Positions 27,431 to 38,484 of a stretch of DNA of 64,000 nt are shown here, piece after piece. Below the pieces are notes generated by a model. That model had not been told where the DNA came from and made no database searches. It was given only the letters and a program-made list of their open reading frames with translations. The DNA comes from CAWJAP01 sp963834365 (GTDB lineage Bacteria; Acidobacteriota; Vicinamibacteria; Vicinamibacterales; Vicinamibacteraceae): positions 124,001 to 188,000 of the forward strand of contig CAWIBS010000035.1 in assembly GCA_963834365.1 (NCBI GenBank), written 5' to 3'. Made by a program: the position numbers and the translations under genes. Positions within the stretch are counted from its first letter, which is position 1; each line of letters starts with the position of its first letter.

Positions 27431-27514
27431 TGCGAAAGGGGGGACTCGAACCCCCACGCTCTTGCGAGCGCCAGCCCCTCAAGCTGGTGCGTCTGCCAAT
27501 TCCGCCACTTTCGC
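27431..27514 (-). tRNA. tRNA-Leu (anticodon GAG)
   Basis: The cloverleaf can be drawn by hand. The acceptor is GCGAAAG/CTTTCGC, and the D region is GCGGAATTGGCAGACGC. The anticodon arm is CCAGC-TTGAGGG-GCTGG with anticodon GAG. A long variable arm (CGCTCGCAAGAGCG) is typical of type II tRNAs, and the T arm is GGGGG-TTCGAGT-CCCCC. The discriminator is A and CCA is not encoded. It reads CUC and CUU leucine codons. Confidence 0.95.
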
Positions 27515-27783
27515 TCGGAGGGAAGCCGGGGCGTTACGGTTGAAACCGACGGCCCGGGCCGACCCGAAATCTTACCACGCTGCCGCTGGCGTCCCATCTC
27601 CTCCCGGCTCGCTGGTCCGTCTCCGGCAGGGGGTAGTCCGGGAAGAGAGTCGGAATCTCCTCACGATCACCAGCGCCCACCTCGCGTTGATCAGGACAGA
27701 GCGCACGAGAAACACACCGGACACCCCGTCCGGCCCATACGCGGACCAGGGTCCGCGAGTCGTCGCGCAACGAGGAGGACATC

Positions 27784-28195
27784 ATGAACCGGTTCGTAGC
27801 AGTGTGTGCCCTGTCGGCGCTGGTGGCGGCGTGCGAGTCCCGCGCGCCCGGGGCTCCGACGGCCCCGCTCACGACGGCCCCGCCGGCGGGCGCCGGTCAC
27901 CTACACGGTGTCGGGCACGGTCAAAGACGCGGCCGGCCAGCCGGTGGCGGACGTGTACGTGGAGGCGATGGGGCCGACGGATTGCCCCGGCTTGCCAACC
28001 TTGCCGGACAGCTACAACATCCCCTGCATAAGCCAGCAGCACCTGGGCTCCGACTACACCGACAACTCCGGCGCCTTCGCGATCTCCAACGTGCCGGTCG
28101 GCTACGTGGAAGTCATCGCGCGTCACAACGGCGCCACGATCGCCCAGGGTGTGAGCGTCGGCAGCGACTCTACCCTGTCGCTCATCCTCTACTGA
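27784..28195 (+). CDS. small lipoprotein with carboxypeptidase-regulatory-like fold (frameshifted)
   Basis: An N-terminal lipobox (MNRFVAVCALSALVAACES) predicts a lipid-anchored protein. The rest is one beta-sandwich of the carboxypeptidase regulatory type (VTYTVSGTVKDAAGQPVADV, then FAISNVPVGYVEVIARHNG), the same fold found at the N-terminus of Oar-like receptors. The signal and domain are in different frames. Removing one C near 27890 restores PPAGPVTYTVSG. AGGAGG precedes the ATG at 27784. The function is probably structural or binding. The preceding 27515-27783 shows nothing I can support. Confidence 0.72.
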
Positions 28196-28308
28196 GGAGG
28201 GCGGCTCAGGCTCCGCGCGCTGAGCCGCCGCTTCACCACGCCTTGCGGGCCACGGACAAGAGCCACGGACAAAGATTCGACAAGAGCGGTCGGATGCCGC
28301 GAGGGCTC

Positions 28309-29263
28309 TTACGTCAGCGAGGTCCGGCAGTACTCGAAGCACTTCCGGACCTCGGCGACCGCATCCTCGCCCTTGTATTGGTACTCGATGTTGGCGGGGA
28401 TGTCGTACTTGTTCTGCTTGAGCAGTCGCAGCACCTCCTTGATCGGCGTGTCTCCCTGGCCCCAGGGCACGTTGTCGCCCTGATCCTTCTTCCGATCCTT
28501 GAGGTGCAGGTTCGTGATTCGCGCGTGGTTCGCCTGGATGTAGGCGATGGGATCGAAGTTGGCGGCGACGAAGTGGCCGATGTCGAGGTTCACCTTGATG
28601 AACTTCGAATAGGACATGGCCGTCGCGAAGCTCTCGGCGGTGGCGAACTCGTTGGGGTCCTTCAGATTCGAGTGGTTGTGCATCGCCACGACGAACTGGT
28701 GCTTGTCGGCGAACGGCGCCACGCGCTTCGCGGCCGACACCGTCGCCGAGGCGGTGATGAAGTCGGCGCCGAGCGCCTTGGCCATCTGGAAGCCGCGATC
28801 GATCTCGTCATCCGTGAAACTGTCGTTGAAGCTCAGGTTGTACGACTGGATCTTGATCCCGGCCGCCTCGAACTTGCCCTTGATGGCGGTGAAGTGATCG
28901 AGCGGCGTCGTCAGCCGCCACGTGCGCTGCGCCTCACGCGCCGCCGGATCGGAACGCGGCCCCTGGGCGGGCGGGGCGCCCGCCAGCGGCGGCTGGCGGC
29001 CGTGGTGGACGCGGCTCGACGTGCCCCGAGAAGAGCTCGACCTCGCCGAGGCCGACGTTCTTCATCGCCGCGATGGCTTCGTCCAGCCCCAGGGTTCTGA
29101 AGCTGTAGGACTGGACGCCAATGCGCACGCCGTTGACCCGGGACTCGGCGGCCGCGAGCGCCGAGGCGCCCCGGCTCCCGAGCACCAGCGAGGCCGGGAG
29201 CCCCGCCAGCGCGATCTGCCCGAAGTGCCGCCGCGAATAGGTTCTGTGAGCGCTGCGTGCCAT
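28309..29263 (-). CDS. sugar phosphate isomerase/epimerase-like TIM barrel with Tat signal (frameshifted)
   Basis: A twin-arginine signal (YSRRHFGQIALAGLPASLVL) leads into an AP-endonuclease-2/xylose-isomerase-like TIM barrel (VNGVRIGVQSYSFRTLGLDE). Later strands carry the metal-binding pattern of this superfamily: FVVAMHNHSN, VNLDIGHF and ITNLHLKDRKKD, with a C-terminal IPANIEYQYKGED. The frame slips near 28990, in a Pro/Ala/Gly-rich loop after ELFSGHVEP, and the remainder ends at 28309. AGGAGA precedes the ATG at 29263. Exported members of this family act on free sugars or keto-sugars. The substrate is unknown. Confidence 0.82.
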
Positions 29264-29343
29264 CTCGAAGTCTCCTGTGAAGGGCGCGCGTCCGGACGGC
29301 CCTGATTGTCGTGGCGGCCCGCGCTGCAGGTAAGCTTGGCGCC

Positions 29344-30475
29344 GTGGCCAAGATGATACTCGTCGCGATCGCGTTTGTGGCGCTGCAGGCGCCGCGGCCG
29401 GCCGATATTTCGTTCGCCGTGCGGCCGATCGACCCCGGCGCCAGTGAAACCGCAGCGGTCGCGGACGTCGATCGCGACGGGACGCTGGACATCGTGTCCG
29501 GCGAGCATTGGTACCGCGGGCCCTCGTGGACGAAGCAGCGGTTCCGCGACCTCGGGTACACGAACGGCTACATCGACGCCTTCAGCGACCTCATCCTGGA
29601 CGTGGACGGCGACGCGCTTTCCCGACATCGTGACCGTGACCTGGTTCGCGAAGAAGATCGCCTGGTGGAAGAACCCCGGCAAAGCCGCAGGCGCCTGGAC
29701 GGAATCGCCGATCGACGCCGGATTCCCGGTGGAATTCGCCCTGCTCGCCGATCTCGACAACGATGGCCAGGCACGTGAAGTCCTGCCGCAGTCGGGCGAC
29801 GCCAAGGCGCCGCTGGCCTGGTACGAGGCCGTCAAAGGCGCGTGGCGCAAGCACGTCGTGAGCCCCCAGAGCTACGGCCATGGAATCGGCGCCGGCGACG
29901 TGAACGGCGACTCGCGGACCGACATCCTGACGCCGAAGGGCTGGTTCGAGGCCCCGGCCGACCCGCGCGCCGGGACCTGGACGCACCGGCCCGACTGGGA
30001 CGAGAAAGCCCATCTGGGCTTCCTCTACGTGGTCGATGTCAACCGTGACGAACGGCCGGACATCCTCGACGTCCGATGGGCCACGACTACGGCATCATCT
30101 GGCTCGAGCGCACGGCGGCAGGCACGTGGACCCGGCGGGTGATCGACGAGTCGTGGTCGCAGGCGCACGCCTCGACGCTCGTGGACCTCAACGGGGACGG
30201 ACAGCGCGACTTCGTCACCGGCAAGCGCTTCATGGCCCACAACGGCCGCGATCCCGGCGAGCGGGAACCGCTCGGGATCTACTGGTACGAACATCGGACG
30301 GCAGCCGGCGGCGGCATCGAGTGGATCCGCCATCTCGTGGACTACGGCAGCCGCCTGGGCGGTGGGATGCAGATCCCGGTCGTCGATCTCGACGGCGACG
30401 GCGATCTGCGATCTCGTCTGTGCCGGCAAGAGCGGCCTGTTCGTCGTCACGAACCAGACGAAGACACCGCAGTAG
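29344..30475 (+). CDS. secreted FG-GAP/VCBS repeat protein (at least three frameshifts)
   Basis: A short signal peptide (MILVAIAFVALQAP) is followed by seven blades of an FG-GAP/VCBS propeller, each with a calcium-type loop: DVDRDGTLDIV, DLDNDGQ, DVNGDSRTDIL, DVNRDERPDIL, DLNGDGQRDFV and DLDGDGD among them. Slips near 29620, 30078 and 30410 split it into four frames, but the blade order stays regular. The intended end, GKSGLFVVTNQTKTPQ, stops at TAG 30473-30475. The start may be GTG 29344 or ATG 29353. Proteins of this kind bind or organise polysaccharide or act as extracellular scaffolds. Confidence 0.78.
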
Positions 30476-30633
30476 CGCCGCTCCTCACGCCCTCGCGCAG
30501 CTTGCACGCCGGCGCCGTGCATGCGTGGTCAACGCTCGTCACCGAATCGCGGAAAGAAGCGAACCTGGCCGCAGGACCTGACGTCCAACCGATCGTTCAC
30601 CACGATCGTCGAACGCGCAGGTTGATCGCGCAC

Positions 30634-30711
30634 GGATTGTCCGGATTGTCCGGATCGTCCAGATTGTCCGGATCGTTCGAAGTGTTCGGATCGTCCGGAT
30701 CGTCCGGATCG
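30634..30711. repeat. 9-base tandem array (GGATTGTCC and variants)
   Basis: About eight degenerate copies of GGAT(T/C)GTCC lie between the VCBS gene and the HExxH gene. A variant copy reads GAAGTGTTC. The rest of 30476-30781 holds no supported gene. Confidence 0.7.
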
Positions 30712-30781
30712 AGACGACCCGGCGATTGACAGGCGCGACGGTCGGCGCGAAATCGAACGCGTTGGCAGCGAGGAGGTCGCG

Positions 30782-31440
30782 ATGGCGATCCATGCGTGTC
30801 GGAAGCGACGGCTCCCGGTGAGCCGCTCGATGAGGCAGTGGCTGCGAAGCCTTTCGCTGACGGTCATCGTGTCCGTGCTCGTCGCCCGTACGGCGCCCGG
30901 TTCGCCACAGCTCAGGTGAGCGCGCAGACGGACGCGAGTGACGACACCACGACCGGCATCCATGCGCTGATCGCCGCCGGCCTCCCGCGCGGCGTCTGGA
31001 TTCCGCTGTCCCTCCACGACGCGGTGGGACGCATGCTGGAACGATCGCCGACGTTTCGCGACCAGTGCGGCCGCATCGACCGGCATCGCGGCGTCCACAT
31101 CGGGGTGACGCAGAACGACTGGAAGCTGCGTGGGCGCAGCTCCGGGGCGTTGGCCGAGATTCGACGCTACACAACCGGGGTCATCGCGGTGTCGATCACG
31201 CTGCCGAGCGGCAACGCGCCCTACGAGGCGCTGGCGCACGAGATGGAACACGTGCTCGAGGTCCTCGACGGCGTGAGGCTCCAAAAGCTCGCCGGGTCGA
31301 TACTGGGGGCGGGCAAAGCCTGGCAGACCACCGGCGGCATCGAGACCCGACGGGCGATCGACGTCGGACGCCGCGTGGCGGAAGAGGTCAACCGCGCCGG
31401 GACGCTGACGTCCCGCGGGCCCGTAGCCCGTAGCCCGTAG
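30782..31440 (+). CDS. secreted HExxH protein (frameshifted)
   Basis: The start at 30782 has GAGGAGG upstream and opens a basic, hydrophobic signal sequence (WLRSLSLTVIVSVLVA). That frame ends at about 30919, while the conserved-looking remainder (QVSAQTDASDD onward) is in the next frame, so I infer one indel near 30905. The mature part has ALAHEMEHVLEVLDGV, which contains the zinc-peptidase motif HExxH (HEMEH) with a following Glu three residues on. No family assignment beyond this. Its stop codon lies inside the GTAGCCC array at 31420. Confidence 0.65.
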
Positions 31441-31463
31441 CCTGTAGCCTGTAGCCTGTAGCC
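31420..31463. repeat. 7-base tandem array (GTAGCCC/GTAGCCT)
   Basis: Six units of CCCGTAG or CCTGTAG run tail to tail between two convergent genes, reaching into the last codons of the gene on the left and to within two bases of the stop on the right. The same unit recurs at 52296-52325 and 52374-52403. Confidence 0.8.
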
Positions 31464-31464
31464 G

Positions 31465-32221
31465 TCACTGCTTCAGATAGATATTGCGGTACTCCACCTT
31501 CATCGGCGGTCCGGTGTGGATCTGGAAGCCGATCAGCCCGCCGAGCGCCCGGCCCTTGGCGTCATCGTCCACGACCAGCGCCGTGACGTGACCGTTCAGG
31601 ATGTGGACGAGCGTGCCGCCGCGCGCGATGATGTGGAACTGGTTCCAGTCGCCGTTCTTGACCAGCGCCTTGAGGGCGTCTGCGCTTTCGAGGCTCCCGA
31701 TCACCCTGGCCTTCTGCCCCTCGATGACCTGCGTCGCCTGGCCGCGCAAGGCGAGAAACATCCGCCCGCGCTCCTCATAGAGCTGCCCCGTCCAGCGGTT
31801 CTCGAAATCGAGATCCGCCTGGTAGCCCTTGAGCACCCACTTGCCCTGGTCGGGCACTTCCACGCTCCGGTACTGAATGCCGCTGTTCGTCGCACTGAGC
31901 CGGTATTCGATCTTGAGCTCGAAGTCCTTCGGCTGGCCGCCGCGCCAGATGAGGAACGTGTTGGCCTTGAGCGGCTTCTCGGCCGTCGTCTCGCCGACGA
32001 TGGCGCCGTTCTCGACCCGCCAGAACGCCGGATCCCCATCCCATCCCTTCAGGCTGGTTCCGTCGAAGATCGCCGTGAAGCCCGCGCGGTCCTCGTAAGC
32101 CATCGGCTCGACGAGCGGCCCCTTCGGAAACTGCGCCTGCAGAACGCCAGCTCCGATCCACGACGGCACTGCCGATTGCCAGGATGACGACGACCGCTAC
32201 ACGCGTGACGAGTGATGACAT
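31465..32221 (-). CDS. DUF1080 (3-keto-disaccharide hydrolase-type) protein (frameshifted near N-terminus)
   Basis: This secreted jelly-roll protein of the DUF1080 family has some members that cleave 3-keto-glycosides. Typical strings are AIFDGTSLKGWDGDPAFWRV, ENGAIVGETT, FELKIEYRLSATNSGIQYRS and the C-terminal VEYRNIYLKQ. The signal peptide (MSSLVTRVAVVVILAIGSAV) begins at the ATG 32221 with AGGGA upstream but is in another frame than the body. One indel near 32160 accounts for this. It lies downstream of a CxxCH protein and a TonB receptor in one orientation, a grouping often seen for sugar degradation in this phylum. Confidence 0.88.
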
Positions 32222-32239
32222 GTTTGCGTCCCTGTCGAG

Positions 32240-32288
32240 GGGGGACGGGAGCCCCCGACTCGAAACTCTGATGGGGCTCCCGTCCCCC
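32240..32288. repeat. intercistronic hairpin, GGGGACGGGAGCC family
   Basis: A perfect 16-base inverted repeat (GGGGGACGGGAGCCCC at 32240-32255, its complement at 32273-32288) with a 17-base loop fills the gap between two minus-strand genes. There is no T-tract, so it is not a classical terminator. A sister hairpin with the same core lies at 35225-35281. Confidence 0.8.
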
Positions 32289-32294
32289 ATTGCG

Positions 32295-35204
32295 TTACTG
32301 CGGCGGCGCGCCCTGCAGGAACGCGATCAGCCCCGCGAATCTGCTGCTGACTGAGCTCGTCCACCAGCCCCTCCGGCATCATCGACACCGGCGACTTGGT
32401 CTGCTTCTTGACGCTCGCCTTCGGCACGTCGAACTGACGGCCGACGATGTCGGCCGTGCGCATGACCAGCAGATCGCCCTGCTCGCGCACGACGAAGCCG
32501 GCCACGGTCTTCCCGTCCGTGGTCTCGATCATCGTCACGTCGTACTGGTCGGAGATGGCCTTCGACGGCCAGAGGATGGACTCGACGATGTCCTTCTTCT
32601 GGAAGCGGCTGTTCAAGGTCGAGAGGTCGGGGCCGATGTCGGTGCCGATCGAGCCGAACCGGTGGCAGGCGGCGCACACCTTCTCGTAGGCGCGCCCTGC
32701 CGGCGACGACCGACGGGGCCTGCCGCTCGCGGCCTGAAAATCAGCTCCTCGGCCAGCTCTTCGCGGCTGATGGCGAGCACGCCGCGGGCGCGGCTGTTCG
32801 CCGGCGAACGAGAACGCGCGGTGCGCTGCGCGGAGGCCGCAATCTCCTCGGCTGTCAGCGGCGCAAACTGTGGCACCTTCGCGTACGCGGTCTTCTTCTC
32901 CGCTTCGTCGAATGACGCCAGGCTCTCGTCGAAGAACAGGTTGACGAAGCCGGGAAAGCTCGCGCCGCCGCGCCAGGTCGACGCCTTCGCGAACCAGTCG
33001 GTCAGCTGGGTCTTCTGCGGCTTCGTCCAGCCGGTCTTCATCGTCCGCAGCGCGTAGACGTAGTGCAGCTGCAGCTGCGGATTGGTGTCGTCGGCCGGCA
33101 TCGCGGCGAGAATCTTGCCGATGGCCTCGGGCTGTCCGGCCCAGGCGAGTGTCACGGCGAGCTGGCGGTTCAGCCGCTCGTCCTTCGACGGGAAGAGCCC
33201 GATGAGACGCGCATGCACACGGCTTCGCAATGACGGCGAGGCGTCCGGCAGCTTCGTCGCCGCGAGCTGCAGCGCGCGAATCAGCCGCAGCTGATCGTCG
33301 AGCCGAGAGGCCGTTCGTCCGCGACGCAGCGCCAGCGCCCGCTCGAGCACCGGCTCGACGTCGGCCGGTGAGGTCGCCGTGAACGACCAGCGCCACGAGT
33401 CCCTCGATCGCGCCGAGCGGGCTCGCGTCGTTCAGGACGAGCGCCTGCCACTCGCGGCGCGGCGTGCGCTGCAGCGCCGCACGGCCGGCATAGCGCACGA
33501 TGACGATCGGGCGAGTTGAGCAGCGCATACAGGTCGGCGACGGCGCAACCGGGCGGGCGCGTCGGCCGACAAGCCCTGGCGGACGAGCGCTTCGGCGGCG
33601 CGCCGCAGCACCATCGGATCCGCGTCCTTCAGCGCCGCAGCCACGACCGCTCGCCCGCCGGCATCCGCGTGCTGTCCGGCGACGTAGACCGCCGCTGCGC
33701 GGACCTTCGCGTCCTTGTCGGCGACGAGGGCCTCGAGAAGGTCGCTGCCCGGCTTCGGGCCGTGGCGTTGCAGGATGTAGCACCGCCTGTTCGCGATCGA
33801 GGCTCGAGGCTGACGCGTCCCGCGCCAGCTTCTCGAGCTCGGCGCCGAACGCCGCGCCCATCGACGTCCGGGCCTTCTCGATCGCCGCCCATCCCCAGCT
33901 CGAAAGCGGCTGCGGCTGGCGGACGACGGCGAGGATGCCGGCGGGCGCGGGCTCCGGGACTTTGCCCGTGTAGCGGACGCGAAGAAGCCGCCTTCGGTCA
34001 TGCGCCCGCCAATCGTGAAGTAGACGAACCCGTCGGGCCCGACTTCGAGATCGGTGACGTTCAGCGGCTCGCCGTGGACGAACTCGTCCTTCTCCTTCGC
34101 GGCGCGGAATCCGGCGCCCTGCGCGACGAGGGCGGTCCAGAGGATGCGGCCGCGGGACCAGTCGGCCTCGAGGTAGGCGTCGTGGAACTCCGCCGGGTAG
34201 ACATGATGCTGGTAGAACTCGACGCCGACCGGCGATCCGCGCCCCAGATCGCGCACCGGCGGCAGCGAATCGAGGTAGTAGGACGGGAACTTGCCCGATC
34301 CGTTGCGGTAGCCGTTGTCGCTGCCCGGGGATGAGGTGCACCGTTCGCACGTCGCGGTACCAGGGCATGTTGATGTCCCACTCCATGTCGCTGTCGAACG
34401 TGAAGGCCTCGCCGGCGAGGTTGAAGGCGTGATCGTAGGCGTTGCGCAGCGCGCCCGACAGCACGGTGAAGGTCTTGCTCGTGCGATCGAAGCGATGAAG
34501 GGTGCCGTGCAGTCCCTCTTTCGTGCTGGGGCCGAAGCCGCGTCCATCGGGCAGCGCCGGCAGGAGCTGCGATTCGGGATTGTCGCGGAACGGCGACAGC
34601 GGATCGATCCGAGACTCGTCGGCGACGTAGGTGTTGTTGCCGATCATGATCGTCATCTCGCCGTCCGGACCGCGGCGGATGGCGTGCGGGCCATGCTCCT
34701 GGATGCCGCCGACGAACGCCGCCAACTTCTCGAAGGTATCGGCTTCATCGTCGCCGTTGGTGTCCTCCATTCGATAGAGGCCCGAGCGCTGGGGCGCCGG
34801 CGGCTGCCCTGCTGTGGCGGAAGGCGGGGCTTCACCGGGCGCACACGCGCCATAGAGCGTCCGCCCGTCGAACCAGAGGCCCTGGCAGTTCCGGACCTTC
34901 GTCGCTGAACACCTTCTCCGACTTCGTAGACGCCGTCCTTGTCGGCGTCGATCAGGAGGCGCGGATGGTCGAGCTCCTTCGACACGACCGGGCGGCCCAG
35001 GCTGTCGAAGGTGAGGACGACGTAGGAGTCGGTCTTGCCGGCCGGCACGAGCCGCTCGATGGTGAAGCCTGGAAGGGTGGTGAAGCGCATCGCGCCGGCG
35101 GGTGCGGTCGCGGGCGCCTGCGGCGCGGCCTGCGGCGTCACCGCCACGAGCATGGTGGACGTCAGCGCCACACCGGCCAGGAGGGGAAACGGCCATCTTC
35201 GCAT
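32295..35204 (-). CDS. PVC-type heme-binding CxxCH protein (multiple frameshifts)
   Basis: This large secreted protein of about 970 codons has a signal peptide (WPFPLLAGVALTSTMLVAVT), a soluble dehydrogenase-like beta-propeller (FTTLPGFTIERLVPAGKTDS; EHGPHAIRRGPDGEMTIMIG; NVTDLEVGPDGFVYFTIGG), a HEAT-like alpha region and a C-terminal c-type cytochrome with heme motif CAACH in KVCAACHRFGSIGTDIGPDL. It ends IRGLIAFLQGAPPQ. Such proteins probably oxidise sugars or pass electrons outside the cytoplasm. At least five slips (near 34900, 34320, 33980, 33500, 32700 and close to the 3' end) scatter it over all three frames. TGAGGA precedes the ATG at 35204. Confidence 0.85.
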
Positions 35205-35224
35205 CGAGGTTCCTCAGGTGCATC

Positions 35225-35281
35225 GGGGACGGGAGCCGTTTCTCAACATGACGTCGATGGTGAGAAACGGCTCCCGTCCCC
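35225..35281. repeat. perfect 21-base inverted repeat, GGGGACGGGAGCC family
   Basis: Arms at 35225-35245 and 35261-35281 are perfectly complementary over 21 bases and flank a 15-base loop. The core GGGGACGGGAGCC is the same as in the hairpin at 32240-32288, and the position is equivalent: just after the stop of one minus-strand gene and before the start of the next. It could protect or attenuate the mRNA between the receptor and the CxxCH gene. Confidence 0.85.
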
Positions 35282-35283
35282 GG

Positions 35284-38200
35284 CTAAAACGTGAAGCGGG
35301 CGGCGAGCTGCATCTGGCGCGGTGCGTAAGCGGCACAGGCTCTGGCCGAACGTCGCCCGGTCCACGAAGCTGTCGGGCAGCTGGTAGTTGGCCCGGTTGA
35401 GGGCGTTGAACATCTCGAGCCGCAGCTCGAGCATCCGTGACACCCCGAGCGCGATTCGCCGCGAGACGGCCAGATCGAGCGTCGCATAGCCCGGCCCGGT
35501 CAGACTGTTGCGCCCGGCGTTGCCAAACGTGTACGCGAGGCGCGACGACGAAGCGTCTGTCCGTCGTAGGTGCCCGACACCGACCCCGGCGGCGCCGCGC
35601 CGTTGACGACGTTCGGGCGATCGTAGGCGAACGTGCCACCGCCGGTGTTGCCCGTGTTGCTGTTGTCGTAGCTGACGCGCGGCGTGAACGGACGACCGGA
35701 CTGCGCCGTGAACACGGCGCTCACCTGCCAGTCGCTTGAAGAACGGCGAGTCGCCGATCGCCGGCACGTCCCAGGTCGCCGACAGCACGCAGCCGATGGC
35801 GCACGTCGAAGTCCGAGGGGCCCCACTCGGCGGCGAAATCACGGCTGTTCTGCGGCGTGTTGTCGTCGCCGTCGGTGGCGAGGAACGCCGAGGTGTCGTC
35901 GAGCGATCGCGACCACGTGTAGGAGGCGCGGAACGACAGGTTGCGTATGTGGCGCCGCTCGGCGCCCAACTGCAGCGCGTGGTAGTTCGACGTCGCCAGC
36001 GGCTCGACGCAGCAGGATGTCGCCGTAGCCCGGGTATCGGCCGGCGCGTGATCGATGGCGCCGGGCGCCGGCGTCGGCTGGTTGATGTTCCGCTTCCGCA
36101 CCATGTTCCGCCCGTAGCGTCGTGACATACCGCGCCGTCAGCGTCGTCGCCGAGAAGACGCGCTCGAGCGCCGAGGCTGCCGTGGTGCGAGAACGCGGTG
36201 CGGAAGTCGGGATCGAGCGTGTTGACGGCCGGCGCCGACGGGACGCCGCGAGCCCGCAAAGGGGTCCTCGATCCGGATCGGTGCCGTCGCGGTCGGGAAG
36301 TAGAGCCGCAGCGAGAAGTAGGGCGGGTTGAAATAGAGCGCCGAGTTCTCGATCAGCGTGCCGCTGTCGTAGAACAGGCCGTAGCCGCCGCGCAGGACCA
36401 GCGTGCCGCGCCGGCTGAGATCCCAGCTGACGCCGACGCGCGGCGCGACGTTGTTGAAGTCGCGTGGCGAGCCCCGATCGCGACACGCCGTCCTCCCCGA
36501 CCTGCTCCAGCTCGAAGGTCTCGAGGTTCAAGATCCGCATGCGATCGTCGGCATCGTAGGGCGGCGCCGCCAGCTCGTAGCGCACGCCGGCGTTGATCGT
36601 CAGCGTCGGCGTGATGCGCCAGTCGTCCTGCAGATAGACGTTGGCCGCCCACGTGCGCAGCGCCTGCCGGTTGTCGTTGGCCGCCAGCAGCGAGAACGTC
36701 GGGAAGCCGAGCAGCAGGTCGGCGACCGGGTATGCCCGTGTAGACGCCCTGGTAGACCGTCTGCCCCGCGCGCGAAGAGATGGTTGAAGCCGTCCGACGC
36801 GATAGTGAGCGGAACTCGCCGCCGAGCTTGGCGTGGTGGCGGCCGCGCTCGATCGTCAGGCTGTCGGAGACGTGAATCGTCCGGGTCCGGCGCACGACCG
36901 GGAGGTTCGGGTCGTCGCCGAGCGTCTCGAACCCGGGCACCACGAAGACCATGTATCCGAGATCGACCGGATTCAGCGCTCGGTCCCGTGATGCCGAGCG
37001 CGGCATAGCCGTCGAAGCCGGCGTTCTGCGGCAGGTTCTCGCGCCGCAGCGCGTTGACGCCGATGCGCAGATCGTTGAACACCCGGGCCGAGAACGCCTG
37101 CGTCGCGCCAAAGGCGAAGTTGTGGCCCTGATCGAGCACCGACACGCCGAACCCCGGAAGGTTGCGGGCGCGGGCCGGGAACGGCAGATCGCGCTCGTCG
37201 CGGCTGAAGGTGTAGCGCACGTGGAACGGATTGTCGCGCCAGCCGTGGTGATCGGTCTTGATGGTCGCACTGGATCGCGCTCCGCTCCCCCATCGGCGAC
37301 GACACGAGATTCGCCACGCTCGCCGCGGTTCGGCGCCGGATACAGCGCCGCCGTCGCGAGGCCCGCGGCGCTCAGGCGCGAGTCGGGAATGACGTTGCCC
37401 GGAAACGGCTGGCCGGTGAACGGATCGCGGACGGTGACGCCACTGGCGCTGAAATCGCCGGCTCGCTCGGCCAGCGTCGGCACGCGCGCGAGGCGCGTAT
37501 CGGCTTCTTTGCGCGCGTGATCGCCTCGACGTTCGCGAAGTAGAACGACGGCCAGCGCCCGATCGGACCGCCGAGAGTGCCGCCGAACTGGTGCTTGCGC
37601 AGCTCGGTCTGCGGCTGGTCGGCGGGCTCGAACGGGTTGCGCGCATCGAGGGCCGAGTCGCGGAAGAACTCGTAGGCCGAGCCGTGCAGCTTGCGCGTGC
37701 CCGACTTGATCACCATGTTCACCTGCGCGCCGGCGCTGCGGCCGTACTCGGCGTCGTAGGTGTTCTGGAGCAGCGACACTTCCTCGATCGCGTCGAGGCT
37801 CGGGTTGACGACGAGGCGGTTGAGGAACAGGTCGTTGTTGTCGACGCCGTCGAGCAGGAAGTTGTTCGACGCTTCACGCGCCCCGCTGCTGTTCAAGCCG
37901 ATGTTGCCCTGCGTGGACAGCCGCGATCCGGGCGCCGGAGGCGCCATGCCGGGCGCGTGGTAGGTGAACTGCAGCGCGTCGCGCTCGGTCACCGGCAGCG
38001 TGAGCAGCGTCTCCGAATCGAAGACCTCGCCGACGGTGCTGTTGCCGATGCGCAGCGTCGTCTCGTCGGCGCGCACGACGACCTGCTCGGTCATCGCCCC
38101 CGGCGACATCACGAGCGTCAGCGTGCCCTTCACGGCCGCCTGGACGCGGATGTCGCGCACGACCTCGGTCTTGAAGCCGTCGAGCGCCGCGGCCAGCGTG

Positions 38201-38457
38201 TACGCGCCCGCCGGCAGGAGCGGCACGACCAGCATGCCCTGCGGGTTCGTCGTGCCGCGCCGGCCGACGCCGTTCTCCTGGTTGGTCAGCATCACGACGA
38301 CGCCCGGCAGCATGGCGCCGGTCTCGTCCTTGGCTTCGATGAAGAGCGTGCCGGTCGCGGTCTGCGACACGGCGCGCGCCGGAACCGCCAGCATCAATGC
38401 AGCCGCGAACACGTGAAGTGCGGAGCGAAATCCGTTGAGTGTCACGATTCGTCTCAT
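35284..38457 (-). CDS. TonB-dependent receptor, Oar-like (multiple frameshifts)
   Basis: This is an outer-membrane transporter of about 1058 codons. Order: signal peptide (SALHVFAAALMLAVPARAVS), carboxypeptidase-regulatory fold (GTLFIEAKDETGAMLPGVVV), plug domain (FLLDGVDNNDLFLN; YDAEYGRSAGAQVNMVIKSG) and a barrel whose last strand is MQLAARFTF. The first 300 residues are in one frame. After about 37500 the barrel switches frame repeatedly (near 37500, 37270, 36960, 36800, 36730, 36480, 36260, 36000, 35740, 35560 and 35330). It sits upstream of the CxxCH and DUF1080 genes and probably feeds their substrate through the outer membrane. Confidence 0.88.
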
Positions 38458-38484
38458 TGCAAAGACGCGGTCTGGTCTTCGCTC

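Noticed and set aside
30634..30711. A CRISPR array or phage repeat region
   Set aside because: Units are nine bases, contiguous and degenerate. This is a short tandem array.
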